A DNA stretch of 64,000 bases from NCBI GenBank assembly GCA_018350325.1, contig JAEVLN010000014.1, positions 248,001 through 312,000 of the forward strand. The letters are read 5' to 3'. Origin of the DNA: Globodera rostochiensis (Eukaryota > Nematoda > Chromadorea > Rhabditida > Heteroderidae). The position numbers and the translations under genes were made by a program. The notes under the pieces were generated by a model, which was not told the origin of the DNA, did no database searches, and saw only the letters and a list, made by a program, of their open reading frames with translations. Shown here in pieces: positions 11,850 through 31,900 of this stretch (its first letter is position 1; each line of letters opens with the position of its first letter).

Positions 11850-14800
11850 GCGCCGAATCGTGCCGCGCCGAAGTGTGCGCCGAATCGTGCGCGCCGAATC
11901 GTGCGCGCCGAATCGTGCGCGCCGAATCGTGCGCGCCGAATCGTGCGCGCCGAATCGGGTGCGCCGAATCGTGGTGCGCCGAATCGTGTGCGCCGAATCG
12001 TGCGCGCCGAATCGTGCGCGCCGAATCGGGTGCGCCGAATCGTGGTGCGCCGAATCGTGTGCGCCGAATCGTGCGCGCCGAATCGTGCGCGCCGAATCAT
12101 GTGCGCCGAATCGTGCGCGCCGAATCGTGTGCGCCGAATCGTGCGCGCCGATTCATGCGCGCCGAATCGTGTGCGCCGAATCGTGCGCGCCGAATCGTGT
12201 GCGCCGAATCGTGCGCGCCGAATCGTGCGCGCCGAATCGTGCGCGCCGGATCGTGCGCGCCGAATCGTGCGCGCCGAATCGGGTGCGCCGAATCGTGGTG
12301 CGCCGAATCGTGGTGCGCCGAATCGTGGTGCGCCGAATCGTGGTGCGCCGAATCGTGGTGCGCCGAATCGTGGTGCGCCGAATCGTGGTGCGCCGAATCG
12401 TGGTGCGCCGAATCGTGGTGCGCCGAATCGTGGTGCGCCGAATCGTGGTGCGCCGAATCGTGCGCGCCGAATCGTGCGCGCCGAATCGTGCGCGCCGAAT
12501 CGTGCGCGCCGAATCGTGCGCGCCGGATCGTGCGCGCCGAATCGTGCGCGCCGAATCGTGCGCGCCGAATCGTGCGCGCCGAATCGGGTGCGCCGAATCG
12601 TGGTGCGCCGAATCGTGCGCGCCGAATCGTGCGCGCCGAATCGGGTGCGCCGAATCGTGGTGCGCCGAATCGTGGTGCGCCGAATCGTGCGCGCCGAATC
12701 GTGCGCGCCGAATCGTGTGCGCCGAATCGTGCGCGCCGATTCATGCGCGCCGAATCGTGTGCGCCGAATCGTGCGCGCCGAATCGTGTGCGCCGAATCGT
12801 GTGCGCCGAATCGTGCGCGCCGAATCGTGCGCGCCGAATCGTGCGCGCCGAATCGTGCGCGCCGAATCGTGCGCGCCGAATCGTGCGCGCCGAATCGTGC
12901 GCGCCGAATCGGGTGCGCCGAATCGTGCGCGCCGAATCGTGCGCGCCGAATCGTGCGCGCCGAATCGGGTGCGCCGAATCGGGTGCGCCGAATCGGGTGC
13001 GCCGAATCGTGCGCGCCGAATCGTGCGCGCCGGATCGTGCGCACCGAATCGTGCGCGCCGAATCGTGCGCGCCGAATCGTGCGCGCCGAATCGTGCGCGC
13101 CGAATCGTGCGCGCCGAATCGTGCGCGCCGAATCGTGCGCGCCGAATCGTGCGCGCCGAATCGTGCGCGCCGAATCGTGCGCGCCGAATCGTGCGCGCCG
13201 AATCGTGCGCGCCGAATCGTGTGCGCCGAATCGTGTGCGCCGAATCGTGCGCGCCGAATCGTGCGCGCCGAATCGTGCGCGCCGAATCGTGTGCGCCGAA
13301 TCGTGCGCGCCGAATCGTGCGCGCCGAATCGTGCGCGCCGATTCATGCGCGCCGAATCGTGTGCGCCGAATCGTGCGCGCCGAATCGTGCGCGCCGAATC
13401 GTGTGCGCCGAATCGTGCGCGCCGAATCGTGCGCGCCGAATCGTGCGCGCCGATTCATGCGCGCCGAATCGTGTGCGCCGAATCGTGCGCGCCGAATCGT
13501 GTGCGCCGAATCGTGCGCGCCGAATCGTGCGCGCCGAATCGTGCGCGCCGAATCGTGCGCGCCGAATCGTGCGCGCCGAATCGTGCGCGCCGAATCGTGT
13601 GCGCCGAATCGTGCGCGCCGAATCGTGCGCGCCGAATCGTGCGCGCCGAATCGTGCGCGCCGAATCGTGCGCGCCGAATCGTGCGCGCCGAATCGTGCGC
13701 GCCGAATCGTGCGCGCCGAATCGTGCGCGCCGAATCGTGCGCGCCGAATCGTGCGCGCCGAATCGTGCGCGCCGATTCATGCGCGCCGAATCGTGTGCGC
13801 CGAATCGTGCGCGCCGAATCGTGTGCGCCGAATCGTGCGCGCCGAATCGTGGTGCGCCGAATCGTGCGCGCCGAATCGTGCGCGCCGAATCGTGTGCGCC
13901 GAATCGTGCGCGCCGATTCATGCGCGCCGAATCGTGTGCGCCGAATCGTGCGCGCCGAATCGTGTGCGCCGAATCGTGTGCGCCGAATCGTGCGCGCCGA
14001 ATCGTGCGCGCCGAATCGTGCGCGCCGAATCGTGCGCGCCGAATCGTGCGCGCCGAATCGTGCGCGCCGAATCGTGCGCGCCGAATCGTGCGCGCCGAAT
14101 CGGGTGCGCCGAATCGTGCGCGCCGAATCGTGCGCGCCGAATCGGGTGCGCCGAATCGGGTGCGCCGAATCGGGTGCGCCGAATCGGGTGCGCCGAATCG
14201 TGCGCGCCGAATCGTGCGCGCCGAATCGTGCGCGCCGGATCGTGCGCACCGAATCGTGCGCGCCGAATCGTGCGCGCCGAATCGTGCGCGCCGAATCGTG
14301 CGCGCCGAATCGTGCGCGCCGAATCGTGCGCGCCGAATCGTGCGCGCCGAATCGTGCGCGCCGAATCGTGCGCGCCGAATCGTGCGCGCCGAATCGTGTG
14401 CGCCGAATCGTGCGCGCCGAATCGTGCGCGCCGAATCGTGCGCGCCGAATCGTGCGCGCCGAATCGTGTGCGCCGAATCGTGCGCGCCGAATCGTGCGCG
14501 CCGAATCGTGCGCGCCGATTCATGCGCGCCGAATCGTGTGCGCCGAATCGTGCGCGCCGAATCGTGCGCGCCGAATCGTGTGCGCCGAATCGTGCGCGCC
14601 GAATCGTGCGCGCCGAATCGTGCGCGCCGATTCATGCGCGCCGAATCGTGTGCGCCGAATCGTGCGCGCCGAATCGTGTGCGCCGAATCGTGCGCGCCGA
14701 ATCGTGCGCGCCGAATCGTGCGCGCCGAATCGTGCGCGCCGAATCGTGCGCGCCGAATCGTGCGCGCCGAATCGTGTGCGCCGAATCGTGCGCGCCGAAT

Positions 14801-14854
14801 CGTGCGCGCCGAATCGTGCGCGCCGAATCGTGCGCGCCGAATCGTGCGCGCCAA
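11850..14854. repeat. 3 kb satellite of a 14-bp unit
   Basis: About 210 copies of GCGCGCCGAATCGT and close variants (GTGCGCCGAATCGT, GGTGCGCCGAATCGT, CCGGATCGT, CCGATTCAT). A run of eleven GTGGTGCGCCGAATC variants lies at 12295-12460. The CCGATTCAT variant recurs at about 12149, 12739, 13341, 13453, 13775, 13915, 14517 and 14631, which shows block duplications inside the array (spacings of about 602 and 112 occur twice). The unit has no stop codon in most frames and its length is not a multiple of three, so ORFs longer than 1000 codons arise in all three plus frames by chance. Confidence 0.97.
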
Positions 14855-15612
14855 CTAGCTGGCTGTTTTCGATCGCTGGTATAACACAGAGTTGAAGAGC
14901 CCTTTAACAGCATTAATGTACCATTATTTACCAATTTATGATTTTACATATTCATTATGAAATTTTGATTAATATTTTGAAAAAAAATTTCCAACCCGAA
15001 ACCCGATGAGCCAAAACCCGGCTTTTTTCTCGACCCGGACTCTGGTCGATACCCGAAGAAGCTGAAATCCGTGAAAACAATTTTTTAATGAAATTTTCAC
15101 AAATTTTTATAAATGTTCACGCATATAAAATTCAAAAATTTTAAATGTTATTGTTTTATACCAATGTGTAACTGCTCAATAAAGGAAGATTTTTTTCAAA
15201 AAGAATTTTATGCAAATTTTTTTCCATTATGAATAAGAAGCGTGTGTCCTATCATAACCGGATGTATAGCCACCCCGCGCAAAGAGTTTTTAATTCAAAA
15301 ACAAAAAAATCTAACTTGATCTGGATGCTTTAGATTGAGCTGTTTGGAGAAATTGCAGGAAATGTTATTAATCAAATTATGCACGAGCATGTTGGACAAA
15401 CAAATTATAATCTTCCTGTTAAATTCTTTTAAAATTTTTTGGATAGTTTAAAATTCCCTGAAATATTCATAATAAACACCGAACAGCAGAGGTAAATTTT
15501 AGGTAACAGTTGGGTTGGTTTGACAGAGTGTTTTTGTCTTCAGTTTCAGAATTTTTAAGAAAAATCATCGCTTTTTTTGTTGCAAAATAATTTTTGTTCC
15601 GTTTTTCTTTCA
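14855..15612. other. spacer downstream of copy B
   Basis: AT-rich sequence. From about 15049 it is homologous to the 2360-2460 region of copy A and marks the left edge of the direct duplication. A CCCGAAACCCG-rich fragment at 14993-15050 may be a decayed fold-back element. No gene was recognised. Confidence 0.6.
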
Positions 15613-24343
<8,731 letters not shown>

Positions 24344-25082
24344 TTTACTCTATGCCATTTATTTATTATAATAGCGAAAAATCCATGAGAAATATTATAA
24401 TAAATATAAATGTAAATGTATTAATAAAAATCATTCCCCATAATAAATAGCAAATTGAATTATCCATTGAATAAATTTGTACATTCACCCACCCACTCAA
24501 TGGCACATGATAGGTATGTGCAGGCCAGGTGCCATTGCTACTGCAGCATTTGCTATTTTGGGGAAAAAATCAATTTATATTATTTCTATTTTTCAGTAAA
24601 AATTTAGAGCTCCAATGACGTCATTTTTGTGCAAAAACTCTAGTCATTCAATTTTTCAATTCCTTAAATTCAAAATTAGGGCTGGCACCCGACGTTCGGG
24701 AAAGGAAACTCGGGGGTCTTTGTCGGGGTTGAACGATCGGGGATTGAGTACCGGGACTTTTGGAAAAACCGGGACCGGGACTAAATTTGGTCCCGGTCAA
24801 AAAAAACCGGGACTACTGGACAAAAACAAGAAAAAAAATCATTCTGTAAAAACCGGGACTTTTATAGTGGGATTTTAAAGGAATTTTGAAAAACCGGGAC
24901 CAAAATTTCAGTACCAAAATTTGAAAAATTGACTATTTCAGTACTGGTCCCGATCCCGTGCCACCCTAGTTATATCAAATACAAAATTGGAATTTTGAAA
25001 AACCGGGACCAAAATTTCAGTACCAAAATTTGAAAAATTGACCATTTCAGTACTGGTCCCGATCCCGTGCCACCCTAGTTAT
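24344..25082. other. spacer between copy B and the inverted repeat
   Basis: Up to about 24594 the sequence is the duplicated 5' flank of copies A and B and would contain their promoter; no clear core element was singled out. The rest is occupied by the fold-back element at 24677 and its partial tandem copy. No gene recognised. Confidence 0.6.
24677..25078. mobile_element. hAT-like fold-back element with partial tandem copy
   Basis: Element 24677-24968 begins TAGGGCTGGCACCCG and ends CGATCCCGTGCCACCCTA; its interior is made of ACCGGGACTTTTGG/CCCGGTC words. The right 110 bases, including the end CCACCCTAGTTATATCAAAT, are repeated immediately at 24969-25078. This duplication ends where homology with the right inverted-repeat arm begins. 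Confidence 0.65.
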
Positions 25083-25977
25083 ATCAAATACAAAATTTGG
25101 GTTTGTTTGGTGGGACCCAATTTTATTATAGGGTGACACAAAAATGCTGCACAAATTTCAAATTTATATAACTCATGTCAATCTAAACAAAATTTTATGA
25201 TTTTATACTCATTTTGTAGCCTATTCAATTCTATTGTATATCATCTCTTTTAACGCGATTCAATAATATCGCTACAAAACAATGTAATGCCCGCTTTAAC
25301 AATTTCCACTCTTTTTGGGGTCGAAAAAGCAACGTCACTCGGAAACTAAAATCAAAAAACGCAATTAAATTCAAATAAAAATGTAGGGAGCATGGGTCAA
25401 CTGAGGACTCAAATGCAGTGGAAGACCCCGGACCCTGACCCGTTATAGCTTATCAACCTGGGGGTGGAACAAAATCTGAACCCTTTTATTAATTCCTCGA
25501 AGGGACATTTTCTCTCATTAATTAATCGAAGAATCAAAATTCTTTTACGATATTTTAAAATAAAATCGTAAAACGAAAGAAAAGTCATTTTGTTTGATAG
25601 CTTGTTTAAAAGAATTTTTTTTTCCTTTTAGGTTTTTCTCGCAATTTTATTTTGATCATTGAGTTTTTGTTGTGAATTAAATGGATATTTTATTTTTAGA
25701 AAAGGCATCGAACATTTTTTAAATAACTAAATTTTGTTCACATTTCTTAGCACCAATACTAAACTCAGAAATATTATTTAATTATATCAATTACCAAAAT
25801 TTCACCTAATGGACGGTCTCTAATTGAAGCAAAAACAAGAAATGCCATGGAAAATTTACCATTTGAATTTTAAAATGTGAAAAAAAAATCATTTGCAATT
25901 TCCATCGATCAGACTTCGAATCAACACAACACACATAGGTATAGTACATCGTTTGCATTTTATGGATCGCTTCATCT

Positions 25978-28900
25978 TCAGTGCCGGGGGGTCCGTGCCG
26001 ACAATCCTTTCTTTTTCAGCACGGCACTGCGGCCACTTCCTCCTCCAGCAGCAGATTTGCCAATTTTCTTAGCACTGCCCACGGATGTGTCCGTCTCCGA
26101 ACCTGCTGAATTTTGAATAAACAAATTTAAGCGCTTCTCAGATCAGTCAATCCCAAAATAATGAGCCTGACCTGCCGCTGATGTGTGGTCTTATTTGACG
26201 GCGTTTGACCCGATTCAGTGATCTATTTTAATATTCTGAACTTTTGGGCATGTGACCTCCGCCAGTTCAGTCCCAGAAGAACCCCAATTCCGACAAATAC
26301 CAAAATAATGGCAAATTCCACATTTAATATGGATTTTGGTCGCCCTTAGATCAAACGCCCTTGGATCAAAAGTTCAATCGTATGAATGGTAACGGCAGGA
26401 CAATTGCGTCAGTGAAGGTGTTCCTAGGGGTTTTGAGTGCGTGGAATCCGAATATGACCTCCTTTTGGACTGATTTCGAACCTAGGACCCGAAGTGAAAC
26501 ATTTATTCGTAAATTCTAAATTTTTAAAAAATCAATGTTGGCTCCAAATCATTCAAAAGCAGGCGATAATTAATTCCCTTTTATTTGTATTCTCGACCCC
26601 CAAAACCCCCTAAAACCATCCTTTTTCGACTTTTAATAAGTTGTCTATCGACGCTTTGTCCACTAACGCATTGTCCGGAAGCCATTGAATTATGGTGCCA
26701 AAAATGATCAGGTATTAAAAGGTCTGGGTCCAACCCAAATCATATCAAAGCATTACATGGGAACAATCATCGTTTTTCTATTTTTAAAAAAACAATTATT
26801 TTTTGTCTACTTTAAGCATAATGTTACGTCCTTCAACAGCTCCAACTCCACACTACAGTATTCCATCCTTTACAGTACCTTTATGACGCGGGATAGGAGG
26901 TGCTGGTCGCACTGGAGCCCGCACAATGGACTTGGAGGAGCTTAACGAATATTGACTGGAGGAATCGCTGAGCGTATGTTGCGGGGACGAACTGCTGACA
27001 GCCTCCGCTGGCAAGTCGCTATGTTGTCCCAGCAATGACCGTTTGTCATATTGTGATGATAAGCTTTGTTGCCTTGAATGAGTATTGTTAAAATGATCCG
27101 CCGCGATCAGACAGAACCGCCCAAGCGATCTGATCACTCTTTCAGAGTTAGTCTTAATCTAACTCTCATGGACGACACAGAACGAATTGTCTACGCCGGC
27201 ACATTTGCGCCGGCATATATGCGACCAAAATGAGTGATCAGATCATAAGGATGATCAGGTTTCTGCTGATCAGAAACAACAACAAATCGTAATTAAAATT
27301 CTGATCAACTTCTCAATGAAAATTTTTGCCAACCTTTCAAACGAATTTTGTCTGGAGGAACGGGAGCCACTATCATAGTTGGGTTGCTTCAGGTCGTCTT
27401 GATCTTTTTCGTCAGAGCTACTGATGATCTCCTCACTACTCGCAATTTCTGCTAAATTTGAAAAGAATGTCATGCCATTGCCAATAATCGGAAAAGAATG
27501 GCATGCCATTGCCAATAATCGGAAAAGAATGGCATGCCATTGCCAATAATCGGAAAAGAATGGCATGCCATTGCCAATAATCGGAAAAGAATGGCATGCC
27601 ATTGCCAATAAGCGGAAAAGAATGGCATGCCATTGCCAATAATCAGAAAAGAAGACCAAAAATGGGTCATTCAATTCATCAACTTGAACCTGATGTCTGG
27701 GACGTTTTGCTACGGAAGGACTCCCCTGCTTCGTTGCTTGCAAACTGCGTAGCAAAGCCTTTCTGGCAACGCTGCGGGCCCAGCTTGCCGCTGGCAAGAC
27801 CGGGCACAGTGCGCAGCCATGTGGTGGACTTGCTGCCGAAGCCACCTACGCGCAGCCCCTCGTTCTTTAGCCACGTGCCGTTTGAGTCCACCTTGCTCGG
27901 GTCAATCTGCACGTCGACGGCATGGAACCAGTTCATCTGTCGTGCACACTCGCGCACCTCGTGCTCCGTCATCGCTTTTGTCAGCAGCAAGTATTGGGGC
28001 AAGAACCGATTGGCGACCTAATTCACCCAAATTTTTTAGGTCGAATTGTCCCAAAAGGTCGAATTGTCTCCAAAGGTCGAATTGTCCCAAAAGGTCGAAT
28101 TGTCCCAAAAGGAATCGTGCCCAAAGGTCGAATTGTCCCAAAAGGTCGAATTGTCCCAAAGATCGAATTGTCCAAAAGGTCGAATTGTCCCCAATGGTCG
28201 AATTGTCCCGAAAGGTCGAATTGTCCCAAAAGGAATTGTCCCCAAAGATCGAATTGTCCCAAACCCAAAGGTCGATGCTTTATACCCAACTTTCTGTAAC
28301 CTGTCTCCTATCTTGGTCGAGCATTATATCAAAAAGAAAGCTTTCGATGCGTTAGCAGTACTAATAAACAAAAACTAAGCTGATAATTATGAAAAAAGTT
28401 GTGGCCAGAAAACCTCTAAAAAATAGCTTTTTCAAGTTTTACTTTATTGCCCATACCTTTTTTTAAGCATTGGAAAATCGCAAAGCTTTGTCTTAATAAT
28501 AAAACTAACTGATCTGATCTGTCCCGGTATCCCTGGATCAAGAAGCTAAGTACATGTTGACAAACGGTCATATACCTTCTGAAACTCTCGGCGCGCCTCA
28601 AGCTGCACGACTGAAAGCATACGCTCCATGCTGGTTTCTGCAAATCGCACTGTGCCCTCCTCTGTCACATAATTTGGCAAATTGGTGACATTCCTTTTTT
28701 GTAATTTGTTGTTGTTAAATTTTAACCTCACAAAATTGAGTTTAATATACGGTGCAAAATGTTTGTCATTTTTAATAAAATTTATGTTTAATTTTTCTCA
28801 ATAAAAATAAGGGGAAAATGCGTGTTTAATATTCAATTAGCGTTTTTTGTCCAGCGGTGCCGCCAATGGCGCCTTAGGGAAAATTTTTGAATTTTAAAAA

Positions 28901-31900
28901 AAATTGTGGCGGGACGGACCGAGTACAGACCGGTCGGTCCGAATACTGACTGACCGGTTGGACTCGGTTCGGCAGCCCCTTTTCTAGCCAAATACCGTAT
29001 TTTCTCTATTAGTAGACAGACCCCTCTCCATTTGAAGCGCCCTAATTGTAGCACTCTTTCGAAGGGGGGGGGGGTGAATAGAAGACCCGGAGCTATTAAT
29101 AGAAAAATACGGTATGTCGAACCCCCGGGCTACTAATAGAAAAATACGGTATGTCGAGCCCCGTGGCTACTAATAGAAAAATACGGTATGTCGAGCCCGT
29201 GGCTACTAATAGAAAAATACGGTATGTCGAGCCCCGTGGCTACTAATAGAAAAATACGGTATGTCGAGCCCCGTGGCTACTAATAGAAAAATACGGTATG
29301 TCGAGCCCCCGGGCTACTAATAGAAAAATACGGTATGTCGAGCCCGTGGCTACAAATAGAAAAATACGGTATGTCGAGCCCCGTGGCTACTAATAGAAAA
29401 ATACGGTATGTCGAGCCCGGCTACTAATAGAAAATACGGTATGTCGAGCCCCCGGGCTATTAATAGAAAATACTGTATGTCGAGCCCCCGGGCTATTAAT
29501 AGAAAAATACGGTATGTCGAGCACCCGGGCTATTAATAGAAAATACTGTATGTCGAGCCCCCGGGCTATTAATAGAAAAATACGGTATGTCGAGCACCCG
29601 GGCTATTAATAGAAAATACTGTATGTCGAGCCCCCGGGCTATTAATAGAAAAATACGGTATGTCGAGCACCCGGGCTATTAATAGAAAATACTGTATGTC
29701 GAGCCCCGTGGCTACTAATAGAAAAATACGGTATGTCGTTTTTAAAAAAAGTTGATCAATTAATTTTCAAATGTTAACAAAAAAAACGTCTCAAATTCAA
29801 AATTCTTGATTAGTTTTAATAAAATTTTAAATTAAGCTTAAGGAAGTACGCGTACATGGCCATCGTGATGTCCATCCATTTCTGGTAGGCGGCATTGAAG
29901 AAGTGCGCGTCCGCGTCATTCTCCGTCCGCGCGCACTTACCATCCATTTTTTCGAGCACTTTACGAAACGTCATGTCCGGTTGGGCACGTACATTGTCCA
30001 AATACACAAATACTCTGCGCAAAGTTTTGAATTTAAAAATGCCCAATGTGTTTTTATTCGCCACAAATAAATTACAAAATTAAAAAAAAATTACTTTTTG
30101 GCCATTTTTCGACCCCTCTGGTAACTGTTCTCGGCTTTTTTCAGATTTTCTTTAGCTTTTTTTAACGCTGCATTACGCTCATCCCTCTGACTTATTAGGT
30201 CAGTCAAATCCGATTCGGCATCCTGAAAATGTTTTTAAAAAATTATCGGCATTTTTTCAAACAAAAAAAAATGTGCTGCTGACGGCGTACGATCCGAATC
30301 CAGACCGGTCCGAATACAGACCGAGACAATAATTGACTTTAATCTTGACCGATTCAGACTTTCTGAAAACCATTCGAAAGCTCTTGTCGAGATGAAGCTT
30401 ATTATTAAGCTAATGCTTTGCTCCCGGATCAGGATCAGGTTTTGGAAATACCAGGATTAATGATTTCAGGTTATCTTGACCCTGGTGCTTCGACAAAAAT
30501 AAAAGCAATCCCCGGATCAGGAGTTCTAGAAAATCTTGCCCGGAGTTCGGTCCTGTCCGGGCTCTAGATAACAATTTCTGATTCAACTACTTAAGTGGCC
30601 AAATCGCCCCAGGAGACTGGGCTTCTAAAAGGCCACGAATGATCGATCGCTTGATCGATCAAAATCTTGCCTCAATTTGTGTGTTGAAATTCTCCATCGC
30701 TAGCTCCACCGGATTTTCACCGTTGTCAAAGCGTTTGTGCCGTCGTGCGTTACGGCGTTGGCTGTCCACCTATTAAAGCTAGTAAATTAAAATAATTTTC
30801 AATCGAAATTTAAATATTAATTCTTTATTTACCTCTGCCAAATTCTTTTGTTGCTTTTTAGCATTTTCCAATGCCTTTCCGTCATCTTTATATTGTCTTC
30901 TCAGGCCTTTTTATAGGAGAGGGAATATTTTAATTAATTCAATTTTATTGAATTTTATAAAAAGATAATAAAAAAATGTTTTTTTTAAATTAATTATTTT
31001 TAACTATTTAAATTAAAAATACTAACGATTGAGCAGCTTTTGCTGTTCTTTCACTTTTTGCTCCTTCTCAGTTAACTGTTCCTCAATATTTCTGCAGTTT
31101 GCACCCGCCTTAAATAATAAAATGATTTTAAATAATTAAAACTTTTAAATTTTTTTTATACATTATTAATTAATAAAGAACTAAATTTAACAGTAATTGA
31201 TAAATCCAAAAATCTCACCTCCTTTTTCTGCGTTTCGTCCGGATTTTGGGGCAGAATTGATTTGTAAAATTCGCGCAAAAAAACTGCCACCATTAAAACT
31301 TCCTAAAAATAAAAATTGGAATTAACAAAATTTAAAAAATATATTTAAAATTAAATATACCATTTTTCTGTTGCGCTCTTCGCGAGTTAGGGCCATCAGT
31401 GCTTTATGAGAATAGTCCTCAATTATTTGCTCAATTTGCTTTGTGTGCCATTCTTCCGACCTTCAAAAAAGTGCCCAAATTATTGTCAAAAACGCAAAAT
31501 GAAAATAATTAAATTAAAATTAAATAATAAAATTTATTTAATAATATTGTGCATATTTTTTTAATAATTTAAATGCATTTATTGTGAAATAAAAATTTTC
31601 CAAATTTTAACTTATTTGAGTAAACGAGGTTTTTGTTCACAAATTGTGTAACAAATGAAGAATGTTCGTCCGTTGATGGCTTTTCATTCAAATTCTTTTT
31701 GTCCATTTCGTGCTCAAAATTATTGTCAAATTTTTTGTTTTCATTTTTTGTGCATATTATTGCCGGATGGAGATAATTTTCTGTTTCGAACAGCTAAACA
31801 AATTCAAATAATTATTATATTTCTTGGCAATTATTTACCCTTAAAAATTGAAAATTAATTTAAATTGTCTAAATAAGCGTCCGAATTTAATTAATAATTC

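Noticed and set aside
11789..14895. Overlapping ORFs of more than 1000 codons in all three plus frames, and long minus-strand ORFs
   Set aside because: They are produced by a stop-free 14-bp tandem unit; the same ARRIV/RAESC/APNR peptides cycle through every frame and there is no codon bias or start context.
31655..31858. Plus-strand ORF beginning MKNVRPLMAFHSN and its mirror at 46609
   Set aside because: Antisense shadow of exon 7 of copies C and D, which is supported by splice phase.
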